This document shows, piece by piece, positions 29,159-37,770 of a stretch of 64,000 bases of DNA; the stretch's first letter is position 1, and each line of letters starts with the position of its first letter. A program made the position numbers and the translations under genes. Source of the stretch: Stieleria maiorica (GTDB lineage Bacteria; Planctomycetota; Planctomycetia; Pirellulales; Pirellulaceae); assembly GCF_008035925.1 (NCBI RefSeq), contig NZ_CP036264.1, positions 209,774 through 273,773 on the forward strand, given 5' to 3'. A model generated the notes under the pieces. That model did no database searches, was not told the origin of the DNA, and saw only the letters and a list, made by a program, of their open reading frames with translations.

Positions 29159-30082
29159 CTAGCCTTCGACCCACTTGAAGTTTTCGTTCTTTAACACCTG
29201 CTCGCCGTCCCAGCGATAGGCCACCAGTTTTCCGCCTTTTGCGACGCTGTAATCGGTGCAGGCAACATTCGAGGCCAAGGGCGCTGGCCGGCCGGTCAGC
29301 CAGTAGTGTCCCACGAACACCGGTGGCGCGTCCTCGGGATAGCCGGTCATTCCATCCAGGGTTTCCGCGTTCATCGGAACGTCGGGCACGTCATCGGATC
29401 CAAAATGGTAGCCGCGATACGTCCGCCCGGCCGGATCCTCGTACCACTTGATCCGAACCGTATTGCGCTTGTGGCCTCCGTTGTCAACGATCGAATGTCC
29501 CACGGGCAAGGCAATTTCCGGCCCTTTCAAAACAGCCTCGACCGCTTCATTTAGCGCACTGCCTTTCCGTTCGGATTCCGTCAAGAAATCCACACCCAAC
29601 CGGCCGAGTGATTCAAGCGAGTGGTTCAGTAAATCGATCTGCGTCTCCCGCCAGGCCGCGTGAACGACGCGAATCCCATCCAGCTCCAACGCCACCGGCA
29701 AACGCTTGAACCAAGCGATCGCATCAGCCATCTCGTTTGGGGAAAGCTGGTCCAACGTCGCTTGGTGCTGCCTGGTGTTCTTTTCAGAATGCACGCGGAA
29801 CCAAGCATCACTTCGGCCGGGCACAGCGGTGTGGTAGGCAATCGCGTTGTATTCATGGTTCCCCATCACGGCGAAGCCATCGCCAGCGTCCGTTGTCGCG
29901 CGAACGATTTCAATCACCTCGGCGATCGCCGGTCCCCGATCGACGAAATCACCGACAAACACCAGCTTCCGATCCACGCATCGGTAACCTGCCCGATGTC
30001 GATGATACCCAAGAGTCGCCAATAGAGATTTCAATTCGTCCGCGTGACCGTGGATGTCACCGATGATGTCGTACGCCGGCAT
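29159..30082 (-). CDS. Calcineurin-like metallophosphoesterase (Pnkp-phosphatase/ApaH-like)
   Basis: A 307-aa protein. The ATG at 30082 has a near-perfect GGAAGGG ribosome-binding site, which rules out the longer frame whose extra N-terminus is only a translated repeat (GPIGPIGLIG). Binuclear metal-site motifs are GDIHGH (residues 7-12), GDFVDRGP, GNHEY, a later VVHAAW histidine and GHYW. The opening YDIIGDIHGHADELKSLLATLGY resembles the phosphatase domain of bacterial Pnkp. It should remove phosphates from nucleotides or polynucleotide ends; the substrate is inferred only. It is divergent from an RNA ligase gene across 495 nt, which makes a role in RNA end healing plausible. Confidence 0.88.
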   Translation of the reverse strand: MPAYDIIGDIHGHADELKSLLATLGYHRHRAGYRCVDRKLVFVGDFVDRGPAIAEVIEIVRATTDAGDGFAVMGNHEYNAIAYHTAVPGRSDAWFRVHSEKNTRQHQATLDQLSPNEMADAIAWFKRLPVALELDGIRVVHAAWRETQIDLLNHSLESLGRLGVDFLTESERKGSALNEAVEAVLKGPEIALPVGHSIVDNGGHKRNTVRIKWYEDPAGRTYRGYHFGSDDVPDVPMNAETLDGMTGYPEDAPPVFVGHYWLTGRPAPLASNVACTDYSVAKGGKLVAYRWDGEQVLKNENFKWVEG

Positions 30083-30214
30083 GTTGCCCTTCCGAAAGTA
30101 GTGAGCCGCTCCCAGATCGTAGGGAAAAGCAGCCTGCCTACCAAGGGAAATTTCGGGCCGCACGCAACGAACGTCGCGTGGTCCAGCCTCAGCGGCTAAG
30201 GGCCCGCGATCGAT

Positions 30215-30275
30215 AGGACCAATAGGACCAATAGGACAAAGAGGACCTATTAGTCCGATGGGTCCTATTGGTCCC
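30215..30275. repeat. Palindromic CCAATAGGA repeat cluster
   Basis: Two CCAATAGGA units in direct repeat, then an AGAGGACCTATTAGTCC stretch, then the inverted GGGTCCTATTGGTCCC. The whole can fold back on itself. A similar element lies at 29066-29117, so the pair flanks the metallophosphoesterase gene in the same orientation. Confidence 0.6.
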
Positions 30276-30305
30276 AGTGCACGATTGTTGCCCACCAGCG
30301 AGGAA

Positions 30306-30443
30306 TGGCAAAACGATGGGGGCAAAACGATAGGAGGAAAGACATTTAGGTAACCTGACCACACGCCGCAGCTGGATCATTCTGTCCCGAATCACTCTGC
30401 CACTCTTTCCCCATCATTGTTTTGCCCCCATTGTTTTGCCCCT
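30306..30443. repeat. Inverted clusters of GGGGCAAAACGAT-type repeats upstream of the RNA ligase
   Basis: The left arm (30306-30333) has GGCAAAACGAT twice. The right part (30376-30443) has the inverted units ATCATTCTGTCCC, CATTGTTTTGCCCC and CATTGTTTTGCCCC. The same family occurs at 11.7 and 40.28 kb. Promoters of the divergent metallophosphoesterase and RNA ligase genes must lie in this 495-nt gap (30083-30577); I cannot place them. Confidence 0.6.
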
Positions 30444-30577
30444 TGTTCGATCTTCCCGTGACGATCTCTTCATCGTTCAGCGGCTCCTCGACGCCGGCGA
30501 ACCTGCCCGACCTTTTGTGCGTCTCGCATCAGGATCGGGGGAGAAGTACCAAAGCAGAAATTTCTGAGCGAATCGCA

Positions 30578-31576
30578 ATGAGAAAACTGGCGACAATCCG
30601 GACGGTCGGTGAATTGCGGCCGATTGATGGGGCGGACTTGATCGAGTTGGCGGTGGTCGATGGCTGGAAGTGTGTTACGAAGAAGGGGGAATTCTCCGTC
30701 GGGGATGCGGTGATCTACTGCGAAATCGACTCCTTCTTACCGGTGCGCGATGAGTTTGAATTCTTGCGAAAGTCGTCGCTAAAGACCATGGAGGGCCGCG
30801 AGGGGTTTCGACTGCGTACGGTGAAGCTGCGCGGGCAGATTTCGCAGGGTCTGCTGGTCAACCCGAGCCTATTGGGGCGATCGTTCCAAGTCGGGGAAGA
30901 CGTGACGGACGAGCTGGGGATCGTGAAGTACGAAGCGCCCATTCCCGCTTGCCTGGGAGGCGAGGTCGTGGGAGCGTTTCCGGCGTTCATCTCAAAGACG
31001 GATGAGGAGCGGATTCAAAACCTGGCGAGTGACTTCGGATCGTTCCGCGGCAAAGAGTTTTATGTGTCGGAGAAGATCGACGGCACCTCGTTCACCGCGT
31101 TCGTGAACGAGGGTCGGTTCGGTGTTTGCGGACGCAATTGGCAACTCGCGGAAGACCAGTCGAATAGCCATTGGCGCGTTGTTCGCTCTCTCTCGCTTCA
31201 TGAAAGGCTGCCAAGCCTCGGCCGGTCGTTGGCCGTTCAGGGCGAATTGGTCGGTCCGGGGATCCAGAAGAACCGGTATCGATTGAAAGAGCCCGCCGTG
31301 TTCGTGTTCAACGTCTTCGACATCGACGCGTCGGCGTACTTGGAGAAATCTGAAATGGAAGCCGTCAGTGAACAGCTTGGGTTGCCAATCGTTCCTCCCA
31401 TCGGGAAGGTTGCCGTGCCGGAAACGATTGACGACATCCTCGCGATGGCCGAAGGCAAGAGCACGCTGAATCCAAAAACCGAACGCGAGGGGTTGGTCTG
31501 GGTGCACGGTGTAGGTGACGATCGGATTTCGTTCAAAACGATTTCCAACCGATTCCTCGCCAAAGGCGGCGACTAA
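30578..31576 (+). CDS. RNA ligase, DRB0094 (Deinococcus Rnl) family
   Basis: A 332-aa ATP-dependent ligase starting MRKLATIRTVGELRPIDGADLIELA. The N-terminal 130 residues form an OB-like domain (GWKCVTKKGEFSVGDAVIYCEID), as in Deinococcus Rnl. Nucleotidyltransferase motif I is SEKIDGTSF with the adenylated Lys near residue 166. Motif III is FVFNVFDID, motif IV EREGLVWVHG, and motif V SFKTISNRFLAK. The family seals 3'-OH/5'-phosphate nicks in RNA-containing duplexes. The length is near that of the Deinococcus enzyme. An unknown gene follows after 89 nt on the same strand, and a metallophosphoesterase is divergent upstream. Confidence 0.9.
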   Translation: MRKLATIRTVGELRPIDGADLIELAVVDGWKCVTKKGEFSVGDAVIYCEIDSFLPVRDEFEFLRKSSLKTMEGREGFRLRTVKLRGQISQGLLVNPSLLGRSFQVGEDVTDELGIVKYEAPIPACLGGEVVGAFPAFISKTDEERIQNLASDFGSFRGKEFYVSEKIDGTSFTAFVNEGRFGVCGRNWQLAEDQSNSHWRVVRSLSLHERLPSLGRSLAVQGELVGPGIQKNRYRLKEPAVFVFNVFDIDASAYLEKSEMEAVSEQLGLPIVPPIGKVAVPETIDDILAMAEGKSTLNPKTEREGLVWVHGVGDDRISFKTISNRFLAKGGD

Positions 31577-31665
31577 CAGGTGGTGACTCATCGCTCGCTG
31601 ATTCTGTTACGCTGGCAGAGATCGAAACTTGTCCGCGAGATTTTCCCTGCCGAATAGGTTTGACA

Positions 31666-32787
31666 ATGCCGACATCTCACGTACCCATGCAAGGGCGTGC
31701 ACTGCCTAGCGAATTCGCAGTGGGCCCGCTGCGTATTACGGGCGCAGATCAGTTTCCGCTGGAGGAAATCTACTGTAACGTCGACGGGAACGAAATTGTA
31801 TTACGCCTGTCCGGGCACTTCGACTCGGACTCGCCTTGGCGGGGATCGTCGATGGTTGTGTTCTTCCTTTATCGACTTCCCGGCGGCGAGGCCGCCTTCC
31901 AGGAAGGGATCGAGCGGTACCGGAAAGATGTTCCCAGGAAAATGGTCAATCTTCCTGACAAGCAGCCCTTCAACCGTTTGGTGCTAGAATTCGACGGAGT
32001 CGCACAGTCGTGGCAGCGGGATTGTTTTGCTGCCGGGCCACGCAATCTGTTTCAGGTCTACCAATCCGGTGGAGCGGGCATTTTGGTCCGCTGGTATTCG
32101 CAGCGGGGGACGATGCTCGATCACCCGCTGTTGGGACAGGTTCGCGACAGCGTCCGACTTGTCGAGGGGCAGTGGCACGAGGAGATCCCGCAGACGGTTC
32201 AGTCCGACGCGGCGGAATTTGAGGACGACGAGGAAGACGAATTCGAACTGGTCACGAGCATCGATCTGCGTGAAGAGAAAAAGCGCATTCGCGCTTACAT
32301 CGAGCAGCGTGTGGCGGGCTACGCAGATCAGGAGAACTTCGGTCCCGGCGAGCCCACCGATCCCATCGGGCTGATCACATTGGGGTTCTATGCGGAGCAG
32401 ACCGGTTACATCGCTCTCGTCTTCGACACCCGGCCCGACGCGGAAGTTGACGGTTCGTGGACGACCTTCATCGATGACGACCTGAACGTGTTCTACGTCA
32501 CCGAGTGGTGCGGACTGTACGCCGCGATTGTTGAAGAGCAGACTGTCACAATGACGGACCATCTAGGTCGCGAACATATCATTCGAGACAATGAGATCAG
32601 TGACGAAGACTTGAACGCTCTGTTTGGTGAGATGCTCACCGCCCTGATGCACGAGCTGCGCGACGACGGTACGTTTGCGAAGCTGCCGCTGCGACCCGAC
32701 GCGTTTCTGGTCATTGAGGAGTTCGATGGTCGCTACTTCTGGCCGACTTACGAAACAAGAAAAACCGAAGGCGCGATCGACGGCTAA
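31666..32787 (+). CDS. Conserved-looking protein of unknown function downstream of RNA ligase
   Basis: A 373-aa soluble protein starting MPTSHVPMQGRALPSEF; a TTG two codons earlier is also in frame. There is no signal peptide or membrane segment. The N-terminal half is beta-rich (FPLEEIYCNVDGNEIVLRLSGHF), with a later acidic stretch (FEDDEEDEFELVTSIDLREEKKR). A C-terminal region reads PTDPIGLITLGFYAEQTGYIALVFDTRP and LTALMHELRDDG. I recognise no family. The codon use and G+C content match the neighbours. It could be co-transcribed with the RNA ligase (89-nt gap). Function not assigned. Confidence 0.75.
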   Translation: MPTSHVPMQGRALPSEFAVGPLRITGADQFPLEEIYCNVDGNEIVLRLSGHFDSDSPWRGSSMVVFFLYRLPGGEAAFQEGIERYRKDVPRKMVNLPDKQPFNRLVLEFDGVAQSWQRDCFAAGPRNLFQVYQSGGAGILVRWYSQRGTMLDHPLLGQVRDSVRLVEGQWHEEIPQTVQSDAAEFEDDEEDEFELVTSIDLREEKKRIRAYIEQRVAGYADQENFGPGEPTDPIGLITLGFYAEQTGYIALVFDTRPDAEVDGSWTTFIDDDLNVFYVTEWCGLYAAIVEEQTVTMTDHLGREHIIRDNEISDEDLNALFGEMLTALMHELRDDGTFAKLPLRPDAFLVIEEFDGRYFWPTYETRKTEGAIDG

Positions 32788-33042
32788 AAAGGGATCTTGG
32801 AACGACGGTTAAAGCACTCTGCCTTTTCTGAACGCGGATGTTTTTGTGCCTCTTTGTGCTGTTTGTGGCAATCTACCCGTTCATTCGCCCGAGTCCTCCG
32901 GCGGCCGACGCCGTGGACACTCATTCATCTGCCGGTCAATATAGCCAAAGCCCTTTCGCGATTCCCACCGCATCTCGTTCCCGTGAGGTAGGGTTCAAGA
33001 TCTTGTGCTTCGATCACTCAAACAGGGTCTTGGAGAATCACG

Positions 33043-33450
33043 ATGGAGATTCCAGTTGTTACCGGTCTGATTTTGGGCGGCATTATTTCGCTAATGGTCA
33101 AGATCGGATTGGATGAGTTCGCGAAAAACAGAGCGAAATTGGCGGAATCCGAACAAGCTTACCAAGCCGCATTGTCAGAACTTCGGGCATACCCCAACGA
33201 CTCTGAGAAGCGGGAGAATGCTTTGCGTCTTGGTCGCGAATTCTCGCGATTGTCACGTGAGGATAACAAAGAAACTGTCTATGACGAACTTGCCATCAAG
33301 AACGACATCGACGCAGCCTGTGCCGGTTCTTTCGTTGAGGCCGGCCGAGATGAGGTTGAATGTCCTTCGTGCGCAGAGTTGGTTTTGCGTAAAGCCGTGC
33401 GTTGTAAACACTGTGGCCACGATCTTGCGTTTTTAGTTGCCGGCGTGTGA
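33043..33450 (+). CDS. Small membrane-anchored protein with C-terminal zinc ribbon
   Basis: A 135-aa protein beginning MEIPVVTGLILGGIISLMVKI, a single N-terminal helix that should anchor it in the membrane. A charged coiled-coil-like region follows (residues about 25-85), and then a four-cysteine zinc ribbon CPSC-x9-CKHCG (residues about 110-127). A GGAG lies upstream of the ATG. Such small zinc-ribbon membrane proteins are common and mostly uncharacterised. It stands 255 nt after the unknown gene at 31.7-32.8 kb. Function unknown. Confidence 0.75.
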   Translation: MEIPVVTGLILGGIISLMVKIGLDEFAKNRAKLAESEQAYQAALSELRAYPNDSEKRENALRLGREFSRLSREDNKETVYDELAIKNDIDAACAGSFVEAGRDEVECPSCAELVLRKAVRCKHCGHDLAFLVAGV

Positions 33451-33754
33451 GTTCATCATCGGAGTCGAAGGTGATGGGGCCGTTTTCTCCGACTTGTTTT
33501 GCAAACGGCACAGGAAGGCGAACTTACTTTTGGCGGACAGCTTGTCCTCTGCGTCACCACATCCTTCATAACGCCTTGCGCATTCGGTCAAGTGGCGTTC
33601 GGCTTCAAAGTGATGATCGCGTTCGCATTCAACTTCTCCCATCACTCGGTGTTATTGTTACTCTGGCAACCGACGCCGGGGACCGCATTTCAATTTTCGG
33701 TCGATGAAACGGTAGGTGATCCTGCGGAAACTTGATGTGAACTCGCGATGAGCT
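33451..33754. other. Convergent intergenic region, zinc-ribbon gene / membrane protein
   Basis: 304 nt between convergent genes. Short open frames cross it on both strands, but none has a convincing start, composition or family resemblance. I see no clear terminator hairpin. Confidence 0.3.
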
Positions 33755-34129
33755 TCAAAACGTGGCGATCGATCCAATCGCGAGCAGCGCGGTAAATCCA
33801 AGCCCCGCAAGGAACAGCATCATTGTCATCGCGCTGTTCCAGAATCGAAAGTAGGTGCCATACCCTTCGATCGTAGGTCCAGCCATGAAACACAGGTTTG
33901 CGAAGACGCCCCCGAAGACGACCGAGACCCAATAGCCGGGGAGCGACGCGTGGTGAGGGAATCCGACGAATGTTGTGGTCAGCACAATTGGGACAAGGAT
34001 TGCGTTGTAATAGAGACGCAACCGTTCCCACCGTCGAATGATTGGTGCGAAGTCAACGCTGTCCGTATTTGTTGAGCTCGGTGATGTGGTTGGGGCAGTG
34101 TACGGGTTTGACGTTGTCTCGTTTTCCAT
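33755..34129 (-). CDS. Hypothetical integral membrane protein
   Basis: A 124-aa protein with a polar, Ser/Thr-rich N-terminus (MENETTSNPYTAPTTSPSSTN...) and three hydrophobic helices (about residues 42-58, 66-84 and 98-122). The NPYxxP opening is a common N-terminal pattern of small planctomycete membrane proteins. There is no enzymatic motif. It stands alone between the zinc-ribbon gene (convergent) and the tRNA (divergent). Function unknown. Confidence 0.7.
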   Translation of the reverse strand: MENETTSNPYTAPTTSPSSTNTDSVDFAPIIRRWERLRLYYNAILVPIVLTTTFVGFPHHASLPGYWVSVVFGGVFANLCFMAGPTIEGYGTYFRFWNSAMTMMLFLAGLGFTALLAIGSIATF

Positions 34130-34286
34130 TGACTCGTCCCAGAACGATGGCGGATCAGGCTGGCGTCGTCGATCGGGCCCACGTGATGACGGCGTTGGCC
34201 GACTTTGGCAAACTCGTTCTTGTGTGAGTTTAATCGCGCAATGTCATCGCCGGTGCGGCTGTGTCGTGCGTCGGGGAAAGGTGGGG

Positions 34287-34315
34287 TCAAAAAATTTCGT
34301 GGTCAAAAAATGTTG
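34287..34315. repeat. Doublet of GTCAAAAAAT units
   Basis: Two direct copies (GGGTCAAAAAATTTCG and TGGTCAAAAAATGTTG) upstream of the tRNA. A closely similar doublet lies at 14092-14122 (GGGTCAAAGAATT and TGGTCAAAAAATG), also between genes. It is probably another dispersed repeat. Confidence 0.4.
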
Positions 34316-34410
34316 CGGCCGAGACGGGCGGGCAGAACACCCGCGGGTAACACGAAGCTGCACGGCTACGAAACGCGGTCGATTTGCGATAGAATCTGCG
34401 TCCAACCCCC

Positions 34411-34484
34411 GGGGGTGTAGCTCAGTCGGTTAGAGCAGGGAACTCATAATTCCTTGGTCGCGGGTTCGAGTCCTGCCACCCCTA
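34411..34484 (+). tRNA. tRNA with anticodon CAU (elongator Met or Ile2)
   Basis: A complete 74-nt cloverleaf. The acceptor stem is GGGGGTG/CACCCCT, the D-arm has AGCTCAGTCGGTTAGAGC, and the anticodon arm is GGGAA-CTCATAA-TTCCT with CAU at positions 34-36. The T-arm is GCGGG-TTCGAGT-CCTGC. Discriminator A; the CCA end is not encoded. It is not initiator tRNA, because there is no C1:A72 mismatch and no three G:C pairs in the anticodon stem. The variable-loop stretch CTTGGTCG matches the bacterial Ile2 (lysidine) type more than elongator Met. It lies just before the 3' end of the convergent HEAT-like gene. Confidence 0.93.
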
Positions 34485-34506
34485 CTTACGATCCGACGCG
34501 TGCCGC

Positions 34507-36117
34507 TTACGGGTTGAAGGTCCGCAGCATTTTGCGGCCCTTGTACAGGTTGAACAGATCTTCGGCGCCCAGTGGGCGGGTGCGTCCGGCGGTCGCCTGG
34601 TCGATCGTTTCCAAGCCGTCGGTGATGACGACGCACTCGGTGCCTTCGCGGTTGGCCGTGAACACGCCGGCCCGTTCGTCCAAAAACAGTCCCAGCAACA
34701 CGGGTTTGAGTTCTTCATAGCCGAGATGTTGCAGGTGTTGCTGGAATGTTTCCATCGCCCGGCGTTGGGCTTCGTTCATCGATTCGGTCGGGACCGAGAA
34801 GATGTCTTCGTGATCAGCGTGCCAACCGGCGTAGATGGCAAAGATGTCGTCGATCGGCATGTCCGCCAAGTCACAGGCCATGGTGAAGACGGCCGGACCG
34901 GTCATGCCGAGGTTGCTGTAACCCCGATCGCCCATGTTGTATTCGAAGCGGACCAGCGTGACGTCGACCGGATCGTTGAAGCTGGGCCACAGCAACCGTC
35001 GCGACTCCGCGACTTCGACGTGGGTCGGCGGCACGCCCATCTGGTGCGGCTGGCTCAACCACAACGCCATCTCGGCTTCGGCGGTCGCGTCGGGCGTCCG
35101 GTAGTCCTCGTCGATTTCGTTGCCGATCCCCAGCTCGTCGGCATAGGCGATCGCACGCAACCGTGCGGCGGGATCGCTGGCGAGTTCGATCAGTCGTTTG
35201 CGGCCTTCTTCGTCGCCCAGCTTGGCCAGCGCCCCGGCGGCTTCACATTGCACGCGTCGGTGTCGCAGCAGGACGGTTTGGTTCAGTTTTCCGATCGCCG
35301 ATTCGTCGCCGATCAGTGCCAGTGAATCGCACAGCGCGACCGCCAACGCGACCGCTTCGGCGAGCCGCTTTTGCACCGTCGGCACATCGTCGCCGAAAGC
35401 GCGTGGGTTGTCTTCGAAGAAACCTAGGCGGCTGGAGACTTGTCCGAGCAATTCGATCAGCGCGGCGAGGATGCCGGCGGCGGGGTGTTCGTCCACGCGT
35501 CCGCTGCGCGACAGATAATTTGCCAAGTCGAGCAGCGAGGCGGCTAGTGCCGGTTCGGAAAGGCAATCCAAGGCCGCCGGGAAGACGGCGTCGACCGGCC
35601 AGTCGTCATGCTGCATCAAGGGGCTGAGCATTTGAGCCGCGTCCATCCAATCGCTCGGCGGGCGTTGCTTCAAAATATCGACAAACACCTCCAGCGACTC
35701 GCGCGAGCGTGCCAAGGTCAACAGGTGCAACAGCAGATGGCGGTTGGAGGTTTCCGGCGGCAGCGATTGATCGATTTGACGGATCACGTCGGGCGTCAAC
35801 GTCCCGATGATCTCCATCGACGCTTCGGACCGGTCTTGGACCAGCAGCGTGTGCACGACGCGCAGCAGGGCGCCGACGATCGCGGGGTCGGACTGGCCCA
35901 AACGGTCCGGATGGCCGGCCAAGTGGGCCAGGACGGAGACGGCCGATGCGGCATCGCCGGAGGCGAGTTCGCGGAGGCGGTAACCTGCGGCGACCGCGTC
36001 GGCATCGGCGCCAAGGAGCGAGGAAAGGGTCTGCTGAATCGACACGACAAAACGTCCGGGAGGGTGCGGTCTGGGGTTCAGCCGTCGAGTGATAACCGGA
36101 AGCCAGCAGGCAAACAA
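34507..36117 (-). CDS. HEAT-repeat-like protein of unknown function
   Basis: About 536 aa, mostly alpha-helical with leucine/alanine-rich repeats and an identifiable HEAT/PBS-type unit (VQCEAAGALAKLGDEEGRKRLIELASDPAARLRAIAYADELG). The TTG start at 36117 is supported by a strong GGAGGGGG about 8-10 nt upstream; a GTG at 36045 is the alternative. It has no signal peptide or catalytic motif. The C-terminal part (VRFEYNMGDRGYSNLGMTGPAVFTMACDLADMPIDDIFAIYAGWHADHEDIF) is not repetitive. It starts 23 nt after the stop of the exported HEAT-like gene upstream, so the two probably form an operon. Function unknown. Confidence 0.75.
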   Translation of the reverse strand: MFACWLPVITRRLNPRPHPPGRFVVSIQQTLSSLLGADADAVAAGYRLRELASGDAASAVSVLAHLAGHPDRLGQSDPAIVGALLRVVHTLLVQDRSEASMEIIGTLTPDVIRQIDQSLPPETSNRHLLLHLLTLARSRESLEVFVDILKQRPPSDWMDAAQMLSPLMQHDDWPVDAVFPAALDCLSEPALAASLLDLANYLSRSGRVDEHPAAGILAALIELLGQVSSRLGFFEDNPRAFGDDVPTVQKRLAEAVALAVALCDSLALIGDESAIGKLNQTVLLRHRRVQCEAAGALAKLGDEEGRKRLIELASDPAARLRAIAYADELGIGNEIDEDYRTPDATAEAEMALWLSQPHQMGVPPTHVEVAESRRLLWPSFNDPVDVTLVRFEYNMGDRGYSNLGMTGPAVFTMACDLADMPIDDIFAIYAGWHADHEDIFSVPTESMNEAQRRAMETFQQHLQHLGYEELKPVLLGLFLDERAGVFTANREGTECVVITDGLETIDQATAGRTRPLGAEDLFNLYKGRKMLRTFNP

Positions 36118-36140
36118 GGTGTTGCCCCCTCCGCTGGCGG

Positions 36141-37601
36141 TCAGCTCTTTTGGGGCATTTCCGCCGGCGTGGTCGGCAGAAGCTCCAACGCTTTGAGCCG
36201 GATTTCGATGCGGCTTTCCTCTCGCCGTTTGGCCTGGTCGATCAAGCGAGCGATTTCGCGTGGCGTCAACCGGCCACGTTGCAGCGGTGTCAAATCGTCT
36301 TCATCCAGCTCCGCCTCGACCTGCTCGTCGCCGTCGTCCGCAGGGTCTGGTGTCGCGTCGTCGTCGTTTGCCGCATCCTGGTCGGACTTGTCCCCGACAT
36401 TGACCGGGGCCTTCATCGGCACCACCAGCTCTTCGTAGATGATTCCAAAAATCGGGTGTTCGGCCGGCTCGGCGAAGCCGATTTCGGTGACCGGGACGGA
36501 GTGCAGGAAGGCGATCGTGGCGGCGGCCACATCGCCCACTTGGACTTCGCTGCCATGGACGCCCACGTAGCGTTTTTGGAACACCACGGTGGAGTCGTGG
36601 ATGTGAACTGCTAGCAAGGACGCGTGTTTGGGCGTCCCTTGTCGCGCGATCGTTTGCATGCAGCGGCACAGCAGGATCGGGTCGGGGTTCTGTTGAAGCG
36701 TTTCGAGCGCCAGCGTCAGCCCGATGTCCATTTTCCACTGCAGAGCCAAACGCAGCACCTGTTCGCGGATGCTCAGATCGCTGCGGGCCATCCAGGTGGC
36801 GACGATCCGCATGAAGGGCTTGCCGAACACCGCGTCTTTGCGGAAATCGTTGGCCGGATAAAGCTGTAACAACGACGCGACGATCAAATCGTATTGCGGA
36901 CCGGCTTGAAAATTGGGGTCGGTCATCGGCAGCAGCAGTGCCAGCAAGTCAATTCGCTGGGGGACCTCGCGCGGTCCGACGCCACGTTCAATCAGTCGGC
37001 GGTGAACCCGCGACAGGCCCATCGAAAGTTGTTGTGGGGTGCCCCCGAGTGAATCGACCAGGTCAGGGTGTTCGCGATACAGATCGACAAACAGCTCGCG
37101 GATGGGGGGGGAATCGCCGAACCACTTTTCGAATTCCGGCCAGTTTTCCAGTTCCGAGGGGCCGCCTTGCAAGAACGAGCGGATTCGGGATTCCAAGTTC
37201 TGCTTGGCCAGCGACTCGATGATGCGATCGAGCCGGTCGGATTGTTCGGTGTCATTGCTTTGGCGGCGGATCGATCGCAGGGTCGGCAGCGTGGCCGGGC
37301 CGATCCGAAACAGCTGTTCAGACGCCTGTTCGCGGACGGCGAATTGATCGCTGCGGAGGTCGTTGACGAGCTTAGTGACGTGCCGCTCGAATTCCTGAGA
37401 CGATGCCGGCTCGGCGACTGCTTTCGCATCCGACGCTGCGGGTGGGGTTTGACCGACCGCGGTGTACGCCCCCACGCCACCCCCCAAGTGAACGGCAGCG
37501 ATGGCCAACACCGCCAGACCCACGGCGCGCGGCGCCTGAGACATCGGGTGAAATGGCCAGGGCAGTTGGAATGGCCAGGGCAGGGAAAATGAACCGGTCA
37601 T
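36141..37601 (-). CDS. Exported HEAT-like protein of unknown function
   Basis: A 486-aa protein. Residues about 20-50 form a signal-like hydrophobic stretch (AVGLAVLAIAAVHLGGGVGAY). The first 17 residues contain PWPFQLPWPF, encoded by a small DNA duplication (ATGGCCAGGGCAG twice), so ATG at 37544 (MSQAPRAVG) may be the real start. Residues 70-150 hold a HEAT-like segment (LRSDQFAVREQASEQLFRIGPATLPTLRSI). The C-terminal region is acidic, then charged and helical (LTPLQRGRLTPREIARLIDQAKRREESRIEIRLKALELLP). It is likely periplasmic and co-transcribed with the downstream gene. Function unknown. Confidence 0.75.
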   Translation of the reverse strand: MTGSFSLPWPFQLPWPFHPMSQAPRAVGLAVLAIAAVHLGGGVGAYTAVGQTPPAASDAKAVAEPASSQEFERHVTKLVNDLRSDQFAVREQASEQLFRIGPATLPTLRSIRRQSNDTEQSDRLDRIIESLAKQNLESRIRSFLQGGPSELENWPEFEKWFGDSPPIRELFVDLYREHPDLVDSLGGTPQQLSMGLSRVHRRLIERGVGPREVPQRIDLLALLLPMTDPNFQAGPQYDLIVASLLQLYPANDFRKDAVFGKPFMRIVATWMARSDLSIREQVLRLALQWKMDIGLTLALETLQQNPDPILLCRCMQTIARQGTPKHASLLAVHIHDSTVVFQKRYVGVHGSEVQVGDVAAATIAFLHSVPVTEIGFAEPAEHPIFGIIYEELVVPMKAPVNVGDKSDQDAANDDDATPDPADDGDEQVEAELDEDDLTPLQRGRLTPREIARLIDQAKRREESRIEIRLKALELLPTTPAEMPQKS

Positions 37602-37770
37602 GCCGCAAAGAGGGTCCCAAGGAAGCGATCTGGACTCGCGTCAACACGTTTTCGCTTGTCGATTCTATCTGGTCCGGCTAGTCTGTGGGGAGTGACATTT
37701 TGGGCGATCTTTCGTCTGAAGCGTATTTCATGGGATTTACGGCCACTTGCAGCCCTTCTGCTAAAGAGCC

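Noticed and set aside
30083..30364. N-terminal extension of the metallophosphoesterase (GPIGPIGLIG repeats)
   Set aside because: The strong GGAAGGG site fixes the start at 30082; the extension is only the translated CCAATAGGA repeat.
32838..33116. Small frame starting MFLCLFVLFVAIYPFIR
   Set aside because: The hydrophobic start comes from a TTTTTGTGCCTCTTTGTGC-type phrase common between genes, and the frame runs into the better supported zinc-ribbon gene.
33433..33707. Short frames on both strands between the zinc-ribbon gene and the membrane protein gene
   Set aside because: No plausible ribosome-binding site, no hydrophobic or domain signature, and they overlap each other.
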